Shown here: piece after piece, positions 1 to 7,405 of the stretch
Layout: every line of letters begins with the position of its first letter
How positions within the stretch are numbered: the first letter of the stretch is position 1
NCBI RefSeq assembly: GCF_026130545.1
Contig: NZ_JAMOIM010000019.1
Location: 1 to 64,000, forward strand
Source: Lichenifustis flavocetrariae
GTDB lineage: Bacteria > Pseudomonadota > Alphaproteobacteria > Rhizobiales > Beijerinckiaceae
Reading direction: 5' to 3'
Length of the DNA stretch: 64,000 nt
Translations under genes and position numbers: made by a program
The notes under the pieces: model-generated
Told to the model about the DNA's origin: nothing
Seen by the model: the letters and a program-made list of their open reading frames with translations, nothing else
Database searches by the model: none

Positions 1-75
1 AATGGTGGCCGACATCAAATCGGAACGCTGGCCGGCTTCAGATCGGAATACCCGGCCGGCTTGCATCGGAATTCG
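1..75. repeat. Tandem 23-bp repeats resembling an IS21-family terminus
   Basis: The heptamer ATCGGAA recurs at 19, 42 and 65, exactly 23 bp apart, and GGCCGGCTT follows the first two copies. A further degenerate unit lies at 1-18. Arrays like this are typical of the ends of IS21-family elements, where they bind transposase. The repeat runs directly into a short-chain dehydrogenase gene that has lost its start. The transposase genes would lie to the left, outside the window. The IS assignment is inference from the repeat style. Confidence 0.55.
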
Positions 76-632
76 CACTTAACGCGCTGTTCGCGCGCAT
101 CAAGGCCGACAAGGGCCGCCTCGACGTGGTGGTGGCCAATGCCGGCGGGGGCGCCATGGTGCCGCTCGGGCAGATCACGGAGGAGCATTTCGACGACACC
201 TTCGACCGCAACGTGAAAGGCGTGGTCTTCACGGTCCAGGGCGCGCTGCCGCTGCTCGCCGAGGGCGCCTCGGTGATCCTGACCGCGTCGACCACCAGCA
301 TCGAGGGGACGGCCGCTTTCAGCATCTACTCGGCCTCCAAGGCGGCCGTGCGCAATCTGGCCCGCAGCTGGATCCTCGACCTCAAGGGCCGCAACATCCG
401 CGTCAACGTGCTGAGCCCTGGCGCCACCCGGACGCCGGGCCTGGTCGAACTTGCTGGCCCCGACAGGGCGCAGCAGCAGGGCCTCGTCGACTACCTCGCC
501 TCACGAATCCCGCTTGGTCGGGTAGGTGAGCCAGATGAGATCGCAAAGGCGGCCGTGTTCCTCGCCTCGGACGACGCGAGCTTCGTCAACGGCGCCGAAC
601 TCTTCGCGGACGGCGGTCAGGCTCAGGTCTGA
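69..632 (+). pseudogene. SDR family oxidoreductase, 5'-truncated
   Basis: From about position 69 an open frame encodes the middle and C-terminal part of a classical short-chain dehydrogenase. The NAG motif (VVANAGGG) is near the start. It is followed by the catalytic Ser (LTASTTS) and the YSASK Tyr/Lys pair, then a PG segment and a C-terminal [10 protein letters not shown] typical of the family. The N-terminal Rossmann strand with the TGxxxGIG cofactor loop is missing and is replaced by the 23-bp repeats. A GTG at 126 could still initiate, but the product could not bind NAD(P) normally. It is most simply a gene beheaded by an insertion sequence. Confidence 0.8.
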
Positions 633-652
633 GCGGTCGCGGAGGCAGACCC

Positions 653-1150
653 ATGTGCGAGGAGCGGACCCGGCACGCCACGAACCGGCTTCTCGCCAAG
701 CTCGGGTTGGGTGCCGATCCCGAGGACATTGCCGCCCTGTTCTGCCGCAAGGTCGACTGGGCGGTGCCGGGCGACGCCAGCGCGCTGCCCTGGATAGGAC
801 GGCGCAGCGTAGGTCGGCGAACTGTCGCCGACTACATCCGTCAGAGCCGAGCGCTGGTCGAGCCCGGCGCGTTCGTGGTGACCGACATCCTGGTCCAGGG
901 CGAACGCGCCGTGATCCTCGGCGAGCGCTGTTGCTGCCTGCGCCAAACCGGCAGGTCGGTCGAGACCGAATTCGCCATCGTGCTCACCGTGACATGCGGC
1001 CGGATCACCCGCTTCCGGCTGCTCGAAGACAGCTTCGCCGTCTCCCAAGCCTCGCGCTCATGCTCCTCGACTGGAAATCACAGCACCTGCTTCGCAATAG
1101 GCAGCGGACATTCGAACCGGACCGATGCCGATCCCAATTCTGTACTTTAG
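653..1150 (+). CDS. SnoaL-like / NTF2-fold protein with aberrant C-terminus
   Basis: The gene lies 20 bp after the broken SDR, with a good ribosome site (GGAGG) before the ATG. Residues 1-125 look like a SnoaL/NTF2-type small alpha-beta barrel: an N-terminal helix, a W-x-V-P-G strand, a helix with RRTVADYIRQ, and alternating strands ending in ITRFRLLEDSFAV. Such proteins are small isomerases, hydrolases or ligand-binding partners of redox enzymes, and this one may once have served the SDR. The last 35 residues are rich in Ser, Cys and Asn and do not look like the family. The natural C-terminus may therefore have been lost by a frameshift near 1050. Substrate unknown. Confidence 0.6.
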   Translation: MCEERTRHATNRLLAKLGLGADPEDIAALFCRKVDWAVPGDASALPWIGRRSVGRRTVADYIRQSRALVEPGAFVVTDILVQGERAVILGERCCCLRQTGRSVETEFAIVLTVTCGRITRFRLLEDSFAVSQASRSCSSTGNHSTCFAIGSGHSNRTDADPNSVL

Positions 1151-1254
1151 CAAAGGCTGCGGAAGCGTCTAAAAAGCTTGAGAATTGCAAATCATCGATT
1201 GCATTGGGATTGCGGACCTCTGAGAGGGGCGGCAAAGTACCTCTCGGAGGTACA

Positions 1255-2055
1255 ATGAAAGTAGCTTTCGTCGAATGGCCAGAAGCGCTGCTGCCTGACA
1301 CGCCAGCTTGGACTGTCATCGCACGCCAGGTCGCCGCCTCGGGCGCGGAACTTTTGGTCACGAATGAACTCCCGTTTGGGCCATGGATCGCAGCTGGCGC
1401 GACGTTCGACAAAACCATGGCTCGGCGGAGCGTTGAATCCCATGAAGCCGGAATAGCAGCATTAGCCAAGCTCAACCTGCCTGCAGTCTTGTCTTCTCGG
1501 CCTATTTGGTTCGAGGAGCATCTGCTCAATGAGGCGTTTATCCTTTCTGATGGGCAAGTCCGGCCCGTCCACCAGAAGAACTATTTTCCTGAAGAAGAGG
1601 GTTGGTGGGAGGCATCTTGGTTCCATACCGTCCAGCACGGCTTCAGGGCTGCCGAAGTGCAAGGCTTGTGCCTTGGCGTGATGCTTTGCACTGATGCCAT
1701 GTTCAACGAACACGCACGACACTACGGGCGGCAAGGTACGAGCCTCATCGCCATCCCTCGTGCAGCCGGAATGGCCACGGAGAATTGGCTTACAGCCGGG
1801 AAAATGGCTGCGATTGTCTCGGGCAGCTATATCGTCAGTTCCAACCGGGTTGGAACATCTGACCAGGGAACGATCTTTGGGGGCGCCGGCTTCGCCTTTG
1901 GTCCAGACGGCTCCTTACTGGCAACGACGGATGCGCAGCGGCCACTGCTGGTCGTCGAAGTAGACCCTGAGCGATCCAGGCGTCAGCGGCTGGCCTACCC
2001 ATGCTATGTCGGACAACTCGCGGGCGGAGCCAGCCATTTGCTGCATCACTCTTGA
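1255..2055 (+). CDS. Carbon-nitrogen hydrolase (nitrilase superfamily)
   Basis: This is a 266-residue cytoplasmic enzyme of the nitrilase superfamily, which hydrolyses C-N bonds of nitriles, amides or carbamoyl groups through a thiol intermediate. The Glu-Lys-Cys triad is visible: Glu38 (TNELPFGPW), Lys108 (HQKNYFP) and Cys145 (VMLCTD). The ATG at 1255 is chosen because CGGAGG sits four bases upstream; the longer open frame from 526 overlaps the upstream genes. The short length and the FNEHAR segment after the Cys suggest an amidase-like branch rather than a true nitrilase. It is unrelated to the Nit1 nitrilase at 49392. Its 3' end overlaps the convergent methyltransferase frame by about 140 bp. 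Confidence 0.85.
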   Translation: MKVAFVEWPEALLPDTPAWTVIARQVAASGAELLVTNELPFGPWIAAGATFDKTMARRSVESHEAGIAALAKLNLPAVLSSRPIWFEEHLLNEAFILSDGQVRPVHQKNYFPEEEGWWEASWFHTVQHGFRAAEVQGLCLGVMLCTDAMFNEHARHYGRQGTSLIAIPRAAGMATENWLTAGKMAAIVSGSYIVSSNRVGTSDQGTIFGGAGFAFGPDGSLLATTDAQRPLLVVEVDPERSRRQRLAYPCYVGQLAGGASHLLHHS

Positions 2056-2706
2056 GTATTTCGCCGACATAGCCGGGGGTGGCCTGCTAACCTTCACCGC
2101 CTCCACCCACATGAATGCGGCCTCCTCGTTGTCTTGCTTTTCGATCACTGAATGGCGAACACGCAGCCCGGCATCTGCCAGCGACTGATAGGTTTCAGTC
2201 TCGCCAGCGTGGCCAAAGAACATCGTCGTTCCAAGCCAGTCACCCGTCCACTCTCCTGCTGGGCCGGTTCCGAAGCTTGCAATGAATGTTCCGCCTGGCC
2301 GGAGCCAATCGGCGATGCTGGCGATCATCGCCCCTTGTCGAGCCGGCGGAACATGCGTGATCGAGTAGAAGGCACCTACGGCGTCGAAGGAGCCGAGCCT
2401 GAAGGCTACCTTCGACATCTCTGCGACCAGGAATGAAGCCGAGGGTACGTTTTGGCGGGCTCTGACGATTTGCTGTCGCGACCCGTCAACGCCGACCACC
2501 GTATGTCCCGCAGCCGCCAGATCACGGGCAACCGGGAGCCCGGCACCACATCCCAGGTCGAGCACGCAACCGCCAGAGGCCGGCAATCTGCCGAGAAGGC
2601 GATCAAACCACTTCTGCCGCACCGTCGAGACGCCGAACCGTTCAAGGTAAGCATCTGCTATCTTGTCATAGCCCGACAGAACCAGATGTTGCTCATCGAT
2701 CGTCAT
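1915..2706 (-). CDS. Class I SAM-dependent methyltransferase
   Basis: The first 205 residues form a Rossmann-type methyltransferase. Motif I is VLDLGCGAGLPVA (about residues 48-60), the acidic loop is VVGVDGS, and a post-II region FDAVGAFYSITHVP and WLRPGGTF follow. It resembles small-molecule methyltransferases of the Methyltransf_11/25 type. The remaining 55 residues run antisense through the end of the nitrilase gene and look non-native, so the original stop has probably been lost or displaced near 2085. Methyl acceptor unknown. Confidence 0.75.
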   Translation of the reverse strand: MTIDEQHLVLSGYDKIADAYLERFGVSTVRQKWFDRLLGRLPASGGCVLDLGCGAGLPVARDLAAAGHTVVGVDGSRQQIVRARQNVPSASFLVAEMSKVAFRLGSFDAVGAFYSITHVPPARQGAMIASIADWLRPGGTFIASFGTGPAGEWTGDWLGTTMFFGHAGETETYQSLADAGLRVRHSVIEKQDNEEAAFMWVEAVKVSRPPPAMSAKYSRVMQQMAGSARELSDIAWVGQPLTPGSLRVYFDDQQWPLRIRRCQ

Positions 2707-2936
2707 GGGGGCGATCGTCGCAGACTATTTGAAATTGGTCGACCCTGACACAGACCGAGCGAATACGCTCACGGTGCGAATTCGATCTCGCAAGCGGCCA
2801 AAGGCCCCGGATCGGCGAAGGCCTCCCGGGGGGACGTCGGTGAACGCCGGCTCGATACGGGGATCGGTGGCGCCCCCGCGCGCGGTGACGTACCGAGCGA
2901 AGAACCCGCGCAACATCGTCGAACAGGTCGCGCGCC

Positions 2937-3296
2937 TCATGGTTCGATCCGCTCGGCGATCTGATCCAGGATCAGACGGCCGGCGCGGCCGTCGTCGCCA
3001 GGCTCGAACGTCAGTTGCGCGCCCACGCATTTGTAGAAGAAGGTCCAGTCGGGTGTCGGGAACACGCGATAGGCCTTCTGCTCGCCCAGCTTGACCAGAA
3101 GCCCTCGATCGTCGGCGGTCACGTCGAAGATCTGTGGCGGCGTCAGTCGATGGCGCGCGGTCAGTCGGCGCAGTTGCGCGGGATCGACCGGAACCGCCGT
3201 GCGGTGCCACATCAGCTGAAAGCGGGGATCGAGGATGTGGATCCCGAGATCGGCCGTGCCACCCGCGTTGCCGATGATCACGATCCTGGCCATCAT
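2937..3296 (-). CDS. Small protein with a DUF3471-like beta domain
   Basis: A 119-residue protein. Residues 55-115 (DVTADDRGLLVKLG, then VFPTPDWTFFYK, then AQLTFEPGDDGRAGRL) resemble the C-terminal beta domain (DUF3471-like) found after serine hydrolase/beta-lactamase domains. Here the domain stands alone after a short N-terminal segment MARIVIIGNAGGTADLG. The start ATG overlaps the stop of the upstream fusion gene (ATGA, 3293-3296), so the two are probably co-translated. Function unknown, and the similarity is judged by eye. Confidence 0.55.
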   Translation of the reverse strand: MMARIVIIGNAGGTADLGIHILDPRFQLMWHRTAVPVDPAQLRRLTARHRLTPPQIFDVTADDRGLLVKLGEQKAYRVFPTPDWTFFYKCVGAQLTFEPGDDGRAGRLILDQIAERIEP

Positions 3297-4861
3297 GATT
3301 CCTCAATGGACCGCTCGGCGCTGGTTGTTCCTTGATGGAACAGCAGGCGCCACCCGGCTTCCGCCCGGATCCAGACCGAACTGCGAAGACTTTTCTTGTC
3401 GGCCGCGTCCGGCGTATGTCGAGAAACCCGATAGGTCACCAGCACCGCATCGGGGCCGAGGCGTCGGAACGTGAAATCCCCGGCCTCTCGCACGATCGTC
3501 CCGACGCTGTTCCCTTCGGCCGCAAGGCTCGATACCGTTGCCGACTTATCGAAGACCCGGCCGGAGCTGCCGAACTCGACGAAGTCGTCGTGCAGCAGGG
3601 TTGCCACCTCCTGGGCCGAAGCCCGTGTGCCTGCATCCAGGAGGCGCAACTCACCTGCCTTGATCGTCACCACGTCGTCGGTCGAATCTGCCGCCGCGCC
3701 CGAGGCGCGCGCCGCGACCTGCATCAACTCGATCCGGTTCCCGAACGGGTCGTCCACGTAGCGCCGGTCATAGCCATCGAGCGGCTCGTCCGCCCGGCAA
3801 AGGTACCCGGCCGCTTCGAGCCGGCTCACCAGTTCCGCAAGGTTCGGGATCAGCAGGGCGGGATGAGCCTTCCGCGCCGGGACGAAGTCGCAGTCGACGC
3901 CGAGGTGAAGCTTCGTGGCGCCGCCGACGAACCAGCAGCCTCCCCGGGCCGCGAGGTTGAAAGGCTTGGCGACTTCGGCCAAGCCGAGCAGGCCAGCGTA
4001 GAAGGTGCGGGCCTCGGCCTCCCGTCCCGGCGGCATGGCGAGTTGGACGTGGTCGAGGCTCGTCAATAGCGGTGCCGGTGGCTTGCGCGCCCGCATGTGC
4101 AGGAACAGGGGCACGACCGCCGTGTCGGCCACGATCGGCACGGTCCGGGCCAGCTTGGGGTCGGCCCGGGGTTCGCCCATCGCTTCGATCACCAAGCCGG
4201 TCCCGAGGATCATGGCGATCCACTCGGACAAGGTGCGGTGGAAGCGCGGCGTCCGAAAGGGTTCGACCTCATCCCGTTCAGCCTTGGGCAAGGTGGAGAA
4301 CCACCAGGTATCCTCCCGGCCGTCGATGCGGTGGAAATATCCCCCGAGTTCGACGCCGCGCACCCTTCCCTCGTCGTCCCGCAGCACCTTGCGGTGGGGC
4401 GGCATGAAGCAGGGGTGCAGAATGGAGAACTGGAGGAAGCCGCCGGGGCGCAGGACACGTGCCGCTTCCCGCAGAGCTTGACCAGGGTCCGGCATGTCCA
4501 TCAGCGACATGAAGGCCGTGGCGAAGTCGAAGCCGCCGTCCTTGAACGGCAGCGATAGACCATCGCCGAGCGTGAACGTGATGCCGAGCGGATCGGCGGC
4601 TTCAGCCTCTTGCGCGTGGCGGATGAAAGTCGGTGCGATGTCGACGGCACGCATGCAGGCGCCGCGCCGGACGAGCTGCCGGGTGTTGGAACCCTCGCCA
4701 CAGCCGATGTCGAGGCCGACAAGACCGTCGACGGGCGGCAGCATGGCCAAGAAGGTGGGCGTGTTCAGCGCGTCGCGATAGACGTCGAGCCCACGCCTGG
4801 CATGACGAGTCCATGTCTCGGCGTTCGCCTCCCATGCCCTTGCGACGTCGTCGGGCTTCAT
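3293..4861 (-). CDS. Methyltransferase-glyoxalase-NTF2 fusion protein
   Basis: The 522-residue product has three recognisable domains. Residues about 1-265 are a class I SAM methyltransferase (GLDIGCGEGSNT motif I, DLxPPF-like loop, ARVLRPGG). Residues about 265-385 are a VOC/glyoxalase-type domain (SLDHVQLAMPPG, FYAGLLGL, YVDDPFGNRIELMQ). Residues about 395-515 are a DUF4440/NTF2-like domain (LRLLDAGTRAS, LLHDDFVEFGSSG, WRLLFHQGT). The ATG at 4861 has GGAGG four bases upstream and is preferred over the in-frame start at 4981. The three domains are usually separate proteins, so the fusion is unusual. Modification or detoxification of a small molecule is plausible, but the substrate is unknown. 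Confidence 0.85.
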   Translation of the reverse strand: MKPDDVARAWEANAETWTRHARRGLDVYRDALNTPTFLAMLPPVDGLVGLDIGCGEGSNTRQLVRRGACMRAVDIAPTFIRHAQEAEAADPLGITFTLGDGLSLPFKDGGFDFATAFMSLMDMPDPGQALREAARVLRPGGFLQFSILHPCFMPPHRKVLRDDEGRVRGVELGGYFHRIDGREDTWWFSTLPKAERDEVEPFRTPRFHRTLSEWIAMILGTGLVIEAMGEPRADPKLARTVPIVADTAVVPLFLHMRARKPPAPLLTSLDHVQLAMPPGREAEARTFYAGLLGLAEVAKPFNLAARGGCWFVGGATKLHLGVDCDFVPARKAHPALLIPNLAELVSRLEAAGYLCRADEPLDGYDRRYVDDPFGNRIELMQVAARASGAAADSTDDVVTIKAGELRLLDAGTRASAQEVATLLHDDFVEFGSSGRVFDKSATVSSLAAEGNSVGTIVREAGDFTFRRLGPDAVLVTYRVSRHTPDAADKKSLRSSVWIRAEAGWRLLFHQGTTSAERSIEES

Positions 4862-5024
4862 CGCGCCTCCGTCCATCGTCAAGGAACAGCATGGATCCCT
4901 CGACGTCAAGATCGACCAATCTGCCCGACTTACAGTTGCCCGATGATGACTGCCGGTCGCCGAGCGTAGTCGGGTGGGCAAGGTCGACTTCCTGCGATTG
5001 GCGAGTGAGCCAGTTCACTCAATG

Positions 5025-5759
5025 AGGCAGTTGCAGAAAAAAGAAGCCGAGCAGACCAAATAGAGGAACAACGCCGCCGATCATTTTAGCGAGGCGGAGG
5101 ACCTTGAGCGTACTCACGGCGTCGGCATGGCGTGCGGTCCTGGACAAGGCGTACTGGAGAACAGGCAATTCCGCGATAGCCATCGGTCTTCAAGCGGATT
5201 TGGATGGAAGCGAGCCGGAAGGCCGATCGCAATGGAGCCCTCGATCGTCGCTCGCCGCACGGCGGTCGAAGAAGTGCCTTCTATGACAGCGCTCCGCACC
5301 TGGGCACCCCCATCTTCGGGCGCCCGCAAGCCGATTCGGATATGCCGTGTGCCGGGGCCGATCTACCTTCATCGTGACTGCCGGCGTCGCGCCAAGCAAG
5401 ATGCGCGCGGGATCACATCGATCCCCCTGCCGTCAGCCAGCGAACAATCGCGCGCGATCCTTCGGATCACGTGGGCTGGATCGTCGAAGGTTGGGAACCG
5501 CTGAAAGGCACCGACTCGCATGAGGAAGAGCCTACCACCCCGCCGCTGGCGATTAAGCGATGCCTGTCACGCCACTCGCCGGAAGCGCAAACCGTCATCT
5601 GGGTCTCACTACCGAATGGCCTTGCTTTGCCGCCCGCATAGTCCGGAGAGCACGAGACCGGCGCCGCTGCCGGTGCCCGAACGACTTCCCGTCGATTTCC
5701 ACCTTTCTCTCAGGCCCCGCAAAGCACGCGGTAAACGAACATCCCGTTCAACGGAATGA
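5025..5759. other. Stretch without a confident gene; possible gene remnant
   Basis: No intact gene is seen. On the + strand a frame without an ATG from about 5380 to 5641 reads DHVGWIVEGWEPLKGTDSH and onwards with coding-like composition. This could be the tail of a lost gene, but I do not recognise it. The rest shows no sustained coding pattern. Confidence 0.35.
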
Positions 5760-5768
5760 CCACATATC

Positions 5769-5809
5769 ACCCGGATACAATTGACAGGTAAATTATACCC
5801 GGATATTAA
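5769..5809 (+). promoter_or_regulatory. Promoter with repeated ACCCGGATA box, upstream of DUF2239 gene
   Basis: A consensus -35 TTGACA (5781-5786) and a -10-like TATTAA (5804-5809) are 17 bp apart. The 9-mer ACCCGGATA occurs twice, at 5769-5777 and 5797-5805, 28 bp apart. One copy lies just upstream of the -35 and the other overlaps the -10, which is a layout expected for a repressor operator. The region is markedly more AT-rich than its surroundings. Confidence 0.6.
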
Positions 5810-5836
5810 TCGCACATGCATTCCGGAGAGCGCGAT

Positions 5837-6499
5837 ATGTCCGATTTCCTGACCAAACCCTGCACGGCTTTCGTTGCCCAGCAATTGCTGTTTTCCGGGC
5901 CGCTGGCTGAGGTGGCTATTGCGGTCGCGCGATCAGCTGGCATGGGCGATGCTGGTCTCGTGTTTGACGATGCGACAGGCTGCATCGTCGATCTCGATCT
6001 ACGCGGCAGCGATACGGAGATCATTGAGCGGCTGTCCGAGCTTACGATACCGCATGTGGGTCGCTATCGCCCCAAAGCCGGCGAGACCTCCGACTCAGCG
6101 GCGCCGAAGGACGGACAGAGAGGCCGCGGGCGGCCGAAATTGGGAGTCGTCGCGCGCGAGGTGACCCTGCTGCCGCGCCAATGGGAGTGGCTGGCGGCTC
6201 AGACGGGTGGCGCGTCCGCAACGCTGAGGCGTCTTGTCGAGCATGCCCGCAAGGCGACGGATCCGCGCCAACACAGACGGGTGGCGCAGGAGGCCGCGTA
6301 TCGGTTCATGCAGGCGATCGCCGGTGACCTGCCCGGCTACGAGGAAGCGACGCGCGCCCTTTTCGCGGACGACCAGTTCGCGTTGGAGGAACGGATCGCC
6401 GCTTGGCCGGAGGACATCCGGACCTATGCCCTGCGCCTCGCCTTCGACTCTTCCGCTCACCCGGATCAAGACCAAACAGCGGGGCTAGAACGCCAATGA
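5837..6499 (+). CDS. DUF2239 family protein
   Basis: A protein of about 220 residues matching the DUF2239 family pattern: N-terminal LTKPCTAFVAQQLLFSGPLAEVA, a DLDLRGSDTEI strand, then GRPKLGVVAREVTLLPRQWEWLAAQTGGASATLRRLVE, an arc-like DNA-binding-type segment, and a helical C-terminus. ATG 5837 is preferred because GGAGAG lies seven bases upstream. An in-frame ATG at 5816 is only seven bases after the -10 and would need leaderless translation. It is first in an operon with DUF1330 and a broken hydrolase, with ATGA overlaps. Biochemical role unknown; the AAs resembling a ribbon-helix region hint at regulation. Confidence 0.8.
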   Translation: MSDFLTKPCTAFVAQQLLFSGPLAEVAIAVARSAGMGDAGLVFDDATGCIVDLDLRGSDTEIIERLSELTIPHVGRYRPKAGETSDSAAPKDGQRGRGRPKLGVVAREVTLLPRQWEWLAAQTGGASATLRRLVEHARKATDPRQHRRVAQEAAYRFMQAIAGDLPGYEEATRALFADDQFALEERIAAWPEDIRTYALRLAFDSSAHPDQDQTAGLERQ

Positions 6500-6957
6500 G
6501 CAAGTCCCAATTCACTTCATATATCGAGCCGACGCCGGAAGCTGGCCGGCTGTTCGTTCAGCACGGCCTTACGGGTCCCGTCGTCATGCTCAATCTGCTG
6601 AAGTTCAGGGATGCCGCCGACTATTCCGCTCATCCCGAACTGGCGCCCGCCGTGCCGATCAGCGGCGCCGAGGCCTTCGATCGTTACGTCCGGCATACGC
6701 TGCCCCATCTGCGCGAAAGTGGGGGCGATGTTCTGTTTTTCGGCGCGGCTGGGTCGTTCCTGATCGGTCCCACCGACGAGCGGTGGGACATGGCGATGCT
6801 GGTGCGGCAGGCGAGCGTCGCGGCCTTCCTGTCCTTTGCCGGCAACGAGGGATATCTCGCGGGTCTCGGTCATCGCACGGCGGCCGTCGAGGATTCGCGC
6901 CTTCTGCCCCTGTCAGAAATGCCCCTGCCTCTCGACCCGAATGGAACAAGTTCATGA
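6496..6957 (+). CDS. DUF1330 family protein
   Basis: A 153-residue protein of the dimeric ferredoxin-like (alpha/beta barrel) DUF1330 type. Visible blocks are PVVMLNLLKFR near residue 30, a central FDRYVRHTLPHL helix, GGDVLFFGAAGSFLIGP, and WDMAMLVRQASVAAFLSFA. DUF1330 domains are often small stress-linked or substrate-binding proteins. Its ATG overlaps the DUF2239 stop and its stop overlaps the ATG of the next, broken gene, so all three were one translationally coupled operon. Function unknown. Confidence 0.8.
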   Translation: MSKSQFTSYIEPTPEAGRLFVQHGLTGPVVMLNLLKFRDAADYSAHPELAPAVPISGAEAFDRYVRHTLPHLRESGGDVLFFGAAGSFLIGPTDERWDMAMLVRQASVAAFLSFAGNEGYLAGLGHRTAAVEDSRLLPLSEMPLPLDPNGTSS

Positions 6958-7135
6958 CGTTCGCGAAGGTCAACGACATCGAACTGGCTTGGGATGATTG
7001 CGGCGACCCCACTGATGAAGCCGTCCTGCCGATCTCGGGGCTGGACCGCAGATGATCCGGTGGGCGAGGCTCTTTCGTGAAGGGTTCGCCGCGAGGGGGT
7101 ATCGCGTCAGCCGCTTCGACAACCGGATGCCGGCC
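6954..7135 (+). pseudogene. Alpha/beta hydrolase remnant, frameshifted and truncated
   Basis: The frame from ATG 6954 encodes MTFAKVNDIELAWDDCGDP and LPISGL, the first strands of an alpha/beta hydrolase, and stops at about 7055. The continuation is in the next frame (MIRWARLFREGFAARGYRVSRFDNR), as expected for the segment after the HGxG loop. After about 7135 homology ends; the nucleophile elbow, acid and His are absent. The gene is therefore dead. The 270 bp that follow hold nothing recognisable. Confidence 0.75.
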
Positions 7136-7405
7136 GCTCCCTGCATTTCAGTGCCTCGGCGCCGCCAGATTTCGGGGTGCTGGCCTCCGCGCCGATGGTG
7201 GGGCCGCGGCCCGATGTCGCCAGCGGCAGAATCAATGGATCCGCCTGACCTGGGTCGGATATCAGTGTAACGCCGATCCACATTCTCCGATCCGGTCTCG
7301 ACACGAGCTTCAGCTCGAGACTCGTCGTAACTGGGATGACCCGAGCCCGCCGGCCTGGGTTGGGCATGGATGCCCAAGGCGGGCGTGTGTCCGATGGTGG
7401 AGGCG

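Noticed and set aside
7136-7405. Possible hydrolase 3' end after the frameshift
   Set aside because: No catalytic motif or alpha/beta hydrolase sequence is present in any frame of this stretch.
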